DNA from: an uncultured Erysipelotrichaceae bacterium
GTDB taxonomy: Bacteria; Bacillota_I; Bacilli_A; RF39; UBA660
Assembly (NCBI GenBank): GCA_902766875.1
Contig: CACXFI010000115.1
Location: 1 to 7,669, forward strand
DNA length: 7,669 nucleotides
Reading direction: 5' to 3'
Shown here: one piece after another, positions 5,317 through 7,669 of the stretch
Layout of the letters: every line of letters begins with the position of its first letter
How positions within the stretch are numbered: the stretch's first letter is position 1
The notes under the pieces: generated by a model
What the model saw: the letters and a program-made list of their open reading frames with translations, nothing else
What the model was told of the DNA's origin: nothing
The model's database searches: none
Made by a program: the position numbers and the translations under genes

Positions 5317-7500
5317 TTAATTATATCTATCTATTAACATATCTTTTAGAGTAGTTCTTCTATTATCTACATAATTATTTCTAATGCCATAGATAAAAGA
5401 TTGTCTATCTCCTACTAAGATTAGTGATTTTTTAGCTCTTGTTACAGCTGTATATAATAATTTATTATACATCATTCTATTAAAATTATTTACTAGTGGC
5501 ATAATAACCATTTTAAATTCACTACCTTGTGCTTTATGAACACTAATAGCATAGCCATGTCTTATATTTATAAATTTATCTGGGGTATATGTTACTTTGT
5601 TGTTATCATCATATTCTACTATTATTTCATTCTTTTTAGAATTAGATACTCTACTTGATAAGATATCAGTAATATAACCTATATCTCCATTATAAACTGA
5701 ATTATCATTATCATTTACTAATTGTAATATTTTATCCCCTATTCTATATGTTATATCTCCTACTTGTAATTCATTTTTATCCTTTGATGGTGGATTAAAT
5801 AATCTTTGTAAGACTTTATTTAAATTATCGATACCGTTTAAAGATTTATACATAGGAGCTAGTACTTGAATATCTTTATCATTATAATCTTTATCTATTG
5901 CTTTTTTAACTATATTTTCTATAGTCATTAATACTTGTTCGTTAGGACATTCTACAAAGTTATAATCATCTTTTTTCATAATAAAGTTTTCTGATAATTC
6001 TTGATTTTTTATTTCGTTAGCTAAAACTGATATATATGATTCTTCATTTTGTCTATATAAATAATCTAGATATACTACATCTAACATATTTGAATCTATT
6101 ATATCTTTTAAGACTTGGCCTTGGCTAACACTTGGTAGTTGGTAATAATCTCCTACCAATATTAGTTTTGCATCTCTTCTTATTCCTTTTAATAAAGCTT
6201 CCATTAATAATGTATCTAACATACTTACTTCATCTACTATTATATATTTTTCGGGATTAGGGTTATATTCATCGATACTAAACATATTTCTTTCCTTATC
6301 CCATCCTAGGTATCTATGAATAGTAGATGCTGGTAAGTTGGTTGTTTCCATCATTCTTTTACTAGCTCTTCCTGTTGGTGCAAGTAAGGCTATATCTTCA
6401 ACTTTTGCTTTAAAAATAGTTTGAAATAAACTTACTATAGCTTTTATAATTGTAGTTTTACCGGTACCAGGTCCTCCTGTTATAATAGTTAAATTATTAT
6501 TAATAGCTTTCTTAATAGCTTCTTTTTGAGTATCATCATATATAATATTATTCTTTTTTTCTAATTCTTCTATTTTTTCATCTAATTTTGGTAATTTTCT
6601 ATTTTCAATATCGTTTAAGAAACATAATCTATCTATTATATACTCTTCAGCTTCATAGAATTCTTTTAAATAGTATTTATCTTCTTTAATAATAATTCTA
6701 TTCTTAGTATTTAATTTTAATATTATATAATTTATAGTTTCACTATCTAGATCTTTTATTTCATTAATCATATAATTATATATGTCTTCAAATAATAAAT
6801 AAGTATCACCAGTATTAAAAGTTAGATCATTAAACATATGTATAATTAATGCTTCTAATCTTCTTTCATCTTTATCTTCAATATTTAATTTCTTGGCGAT
6901 AATATCAATATTAGTAAAACTATATCCAAAGTCATCTATTAAATTATAGATATTATCATTTATTTTATCTAGGGATTTAGAATCATATTTTTTATAAATA
7001 GATAAAGCTTCTTTAGTAGAGAAACCTAAACTAGATAATTCCATCACTATACCACTAGATAATTTATAATTGGATAATATATCGTATATTTTATCTATCT
7101 TCTTTATACTTAATCTTGGTATTAATTGTAATTTATCTCTATCATTAATTATAATATCTAGTGTATCTTCTCCGAACATATCAACTATCTTAGTAGCAGT
7201 TTTTTCTCCTATTGGAAACAAATCACTACTTAAGAATTCTATTAGTTCATCTTTCTTTGTTGGTAATAATAATTCATATTCTGACACTACGAATTGGCGT
7301 CCATATTTAGGATGTTTAGTTATTTCTCCTGTCATTTTGTAGTTGGCTGTTAATTTTAAATCGGCAAAAGTACCAACAAAAAGAATAGTATTAGCACTAT
7401 TTTCTATATCTGTTTCTTTTATTTTAATATTACCTACTGTATATCCATTCATTTCATTATTATAGATACATCTTGTATAAGTTCCTATAATGTAATTCAT
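5317..7500 (-). CDS. recD2: ATP-dependent 5'-3' DNA helicase RecD2 (SF1B, RecD/TraA family)
   Basis: A 727-residue helicase close to the usual RecD2 length. The N-terminal region that marks RecD2 rather than RecBCD-type RecD is present: an OB-like segment (KMTGEITKHPKYGRQFVV) followed by helix-hairpin-helix repeats (FPIGEKTATKIVDMFGEDTL, then LIPRLSIKKIDKI). The motor follows: Walker A GGPGTGKTT (342-350, Lys348), LAPTGRASKRM (motif Ia), Walker B VDEVSML with Asp423 and Glu424, a GDYYQLPSV motif III, ISVHKAQGSEF (His655-Gln658), and YTAVTRAKKSL with Arg688 as the arginine finger. RecD2 acts without RecBC in DNA repair and at stalled forks. The ATG at 7500 is preceded by GAGAGTGAT, a plausible Shine-Dalgarno. 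The gene is first after the insertion-sequence end, 84 nt away. No convincing terminator follows it, so some transcripts may run on into yefM. Confidence 0.96.
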   Translation of the reverse strand: MNYIIGTYTRCIYNNEMNGYTVGNIKIKETDIENSANTILFVGTFADLKLTANYKMTGEITKHPKYGRQFVVSEYELLLPTKKDELIEFLSSDLFPIGEKTATKIVDMFGEDTLDIIINDRDKLQLIPRLSIKKIDKIYDILSNYKLSSGIVMELSSLGFSTKEALSIYKKYDSKSLDKINDNIYNLIDDFGYSFTNIDIIAKKLNIEDKDERRLEALIIHMFNDLTFNTGDTYLLFEDIYNYMINEIKDLDSETINYIILKLNTKNRIIIKEDKYYLKEFYEAEEYIIDRLCFLNDIENRKLPKLDEKIEELEKKNNIIYDDTQKEAIKKAINNNLTIITGGPGTGKTTIIKAIVSLFQTIFKAKVEDIALLAPTGRASKRMMETTNLPASTIHRYLGWDKERNMFSIDEYNPNPEKYIIVDEVSMLDTLLMEALLKGIRRDAKLILVGDYYQLPSVSQGQVLKDIIDSNMLDVVYLDYLYRQNEESYISVLANEIKNQELSENFIMKKDDYNFVECPNEQVLMTIENIVKKAIDKDYNDKDIQVLAPMYKSLNGIDNLNKVLQRLFNPPSKDKNELQVGDITYRIGDKILQLVNDNDNSVYNGDIGYITDILSSRVSNSKKNEIIVEYDDNNKVTYTPDKFINIRHGYAISVHKAQGSEFKMVIMPLVNNFNRMMYNKLLYTAVTRAKKSLILVGDRQSFIYGIRNNYVDNRRTTLKDMLIDRYN

Positions 7501-7544
7501 AATATCACTCTCTATATAATTATAAATTAAATATTTTATTTTTT

Positions 7545-7573
7545 ATTATAGTTAATATATAGATAACAAAAAA
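7545..7573 (-). promoter_or_regulatory. Weak candidate promoter of recD2
   Basis: On the minus strand a perfect -10 TATAAT (7550-7545) lies 45 bases before the recD2 ATG. The -35 position at 17 bp spacing is only a run of T (7573-7568), and TTGTTA at 13 bp is too close. The site lies between the insertion-sequence end and recD2. In such AT-rich DNA a TATAAT alone is weak evidence. Confidence 0.3.
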
Positions 7574-7615
7574 AGAACTATATTGAAGTAGTCAAGGAAA
7601 AATAGACACTTTATA

Positions 7616-7631
7616 AAAAGAACGTTCTTTT
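7616..7631. repeat. Perfect 16-bp palindrome at the transposase stop codon
   Basis: AAAAGAACGTTCTTTT is fully self-complementary, centred between 7623 and 7624. It overlaps the TAA stop of the transposase remnant and is followed on the minus strand by TATAAAG. As RNA it could form a stem of about 6 bp with a 4-nt loop and a T-run, so it may be a weak terminator for the transposase. As DNA it could be a protein site. Confidence 0.6.
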
Positions 7632-7669
7632 AAAACCCTAATTCAAATTTATATTGAATTGGGGTTTTA
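7630..7669 (-). CDS. C-terminal end of an IS3-family transposase (OrfB), partial
   Basis: Twelve codons from 7668 to 7633 read KTPIQYKFELGF and stop at TAA 7632-7630. This resembles the last residues of IS3-family OrfB, where the integrase core ends in a pattern like (S/T)P..YR about ten residues before the stop. Lys stands here in place of the usual Arg. The DDE catalytic residues are upstream, beyond the window, so whether the gene is intact cannot be told. The fragment is very short; the identification depends as much on the terminal-repeat-like sequence that follows it as on the peptide. Confidence 0.5.
   Translation of the reverse strand, partial: KTPIQYKFELGF
7631..7669. repeat. Long hairpin inside the transposase 3' coding end
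   Basis: Arms 7631-7646 and 7654-7669 (16 nt each) flank a 7-nt loop. On plus-strand RNA all 16 positions pair (one U-G at 7639/7661); on minus-strand RNA that position is a C-A mismatch. The plus-strand form ends in GGGG then TTTT and looks like a terminator for transcription entering the element from outside. The arm reaches the last base of the window and may be longer. Confidence 0.6.

Larger units (their letters stand above)
7584..7669 (-). mobile_element. End of an IS3-family insertion sequence (transposase-3' side), continuing beyond the window
   Basis: Read outward on the minus strand, the end of a transposase frame is followed by AAAGTGTCTATTTTTCCTTG and then ACTACTTCA, ending in CA at 7584. 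This resembles the right terminal repeats I know from IS3-family elements, where a short AAGTGTCTA block leads into a TG...CA-type tip. The other end, the target duplication and most of the transposase are outside the window, so the call rests on one partial end. The insertion sits about 80 bp upstream of recD2. Confidence 0.55.

Noticed and set aside
7070..7342. Plus-strand open frame of 90 codons inside recD2
   Set aside because: It is antisense to the RecD2 N-terminal domains, which are clearly recognisable on the other strand.
7568..7598. Outward-facing promoter using TTGACT in the insertion-sequence tip
   Set aside because: The -35 like TTGACT is present at 7597-7592 but there is no acceptable -10 at 16-18 bp; the nearest TATAAT is much too far away.
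1..7669. Recoding of TGA as tryptophan, as in mycoplasmas
   Set aside because: All long frames close normally at TAA or TAG without internal TGA, and tryptophans at conserved positions are written TGG.
1..7669. CRISPR array, tRNA or rRNA genes
   Set aside because: No regularly spaced direct repeats and no cloverleaf or rRNA-like sequence were seen on either strand; the gaps between genes are all about 130 bases or less.

Overview
The window is a very AT-rich bacterial chromosome segment in which every credible gene lies on the minus strand. Codon choice is strongly A/T-ending, promoters are sigma-A like (TTGACA/TATAAT, several with an extended TGn -10), Shine-Dalgarno sites are purine-rich, and intrinsic terminators are hairpin plus T-run. 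Together with the gene content (HtpG, AsnB, RecD2, NifS-like cysteine desulfurase) this points to a low-GC Bacillota/Mollicutes-related bacterium, probably host-associated. Tryptophan is written TGG in all long frames and no frame needs TGA read-through, so the standard bacterial code fits. I cannot name the species.

Layout in the direction of transcription (right to left). (1) At 7584-7669 is what looks like the end of an IS3-family insertion sequence: a terminal-repeat-like sequence, a 16-bp palindrome over the stop codon, and the last 12 codons of a transposase, with the rest outside the window. (2) recD2 (5317-7500), an SF1B DNA helicase. (3) A type II toxin-antitoxin operon, yefM (4963-5220) and yoeB (4698-4976), overlapping by 14 nt. 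It has its own near-consensus promoter with an inverted repeat in the -35/-10 spacer, and a terminator over the toxin stop codon. (4) htpG (2704-4587), the bacterial Hsp90. Its promoter is TTGACA-17-TAGACT and is straddled by a 14-bp-arm inverted repeat that closely resembles the CIRCE operator of the HrcA heat-shock repressor. (5) asnB (774-2606), glutamine-dependent asparagine synthetase, with a good promoter and a terminator over its stop codon. (6) A cysteine desulfurase (1-713), cut off by the left window edge before its catalytic cysteine region.

The genes do not form one pathway. They are mostly short, separately promoted units packed end to end: one terminator finishes within a few bases of the next promoter, and three genes (asnB, yoeB and the transposase remnant) carry their stop codon inside a hairpin or palindrome. 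The toxin-antitoxin pair and the insertion-sequence end are the accessory parts; the rest is housekeeping (repair, protein folding, asparagine synthesis, sulfur mobilisation). I did not find an undescribed multi-gene system. The most informative non-coding signal is the CIRCE-like operator on the htpG promoter. There is no gene-free stretch longer than about 130 bases.
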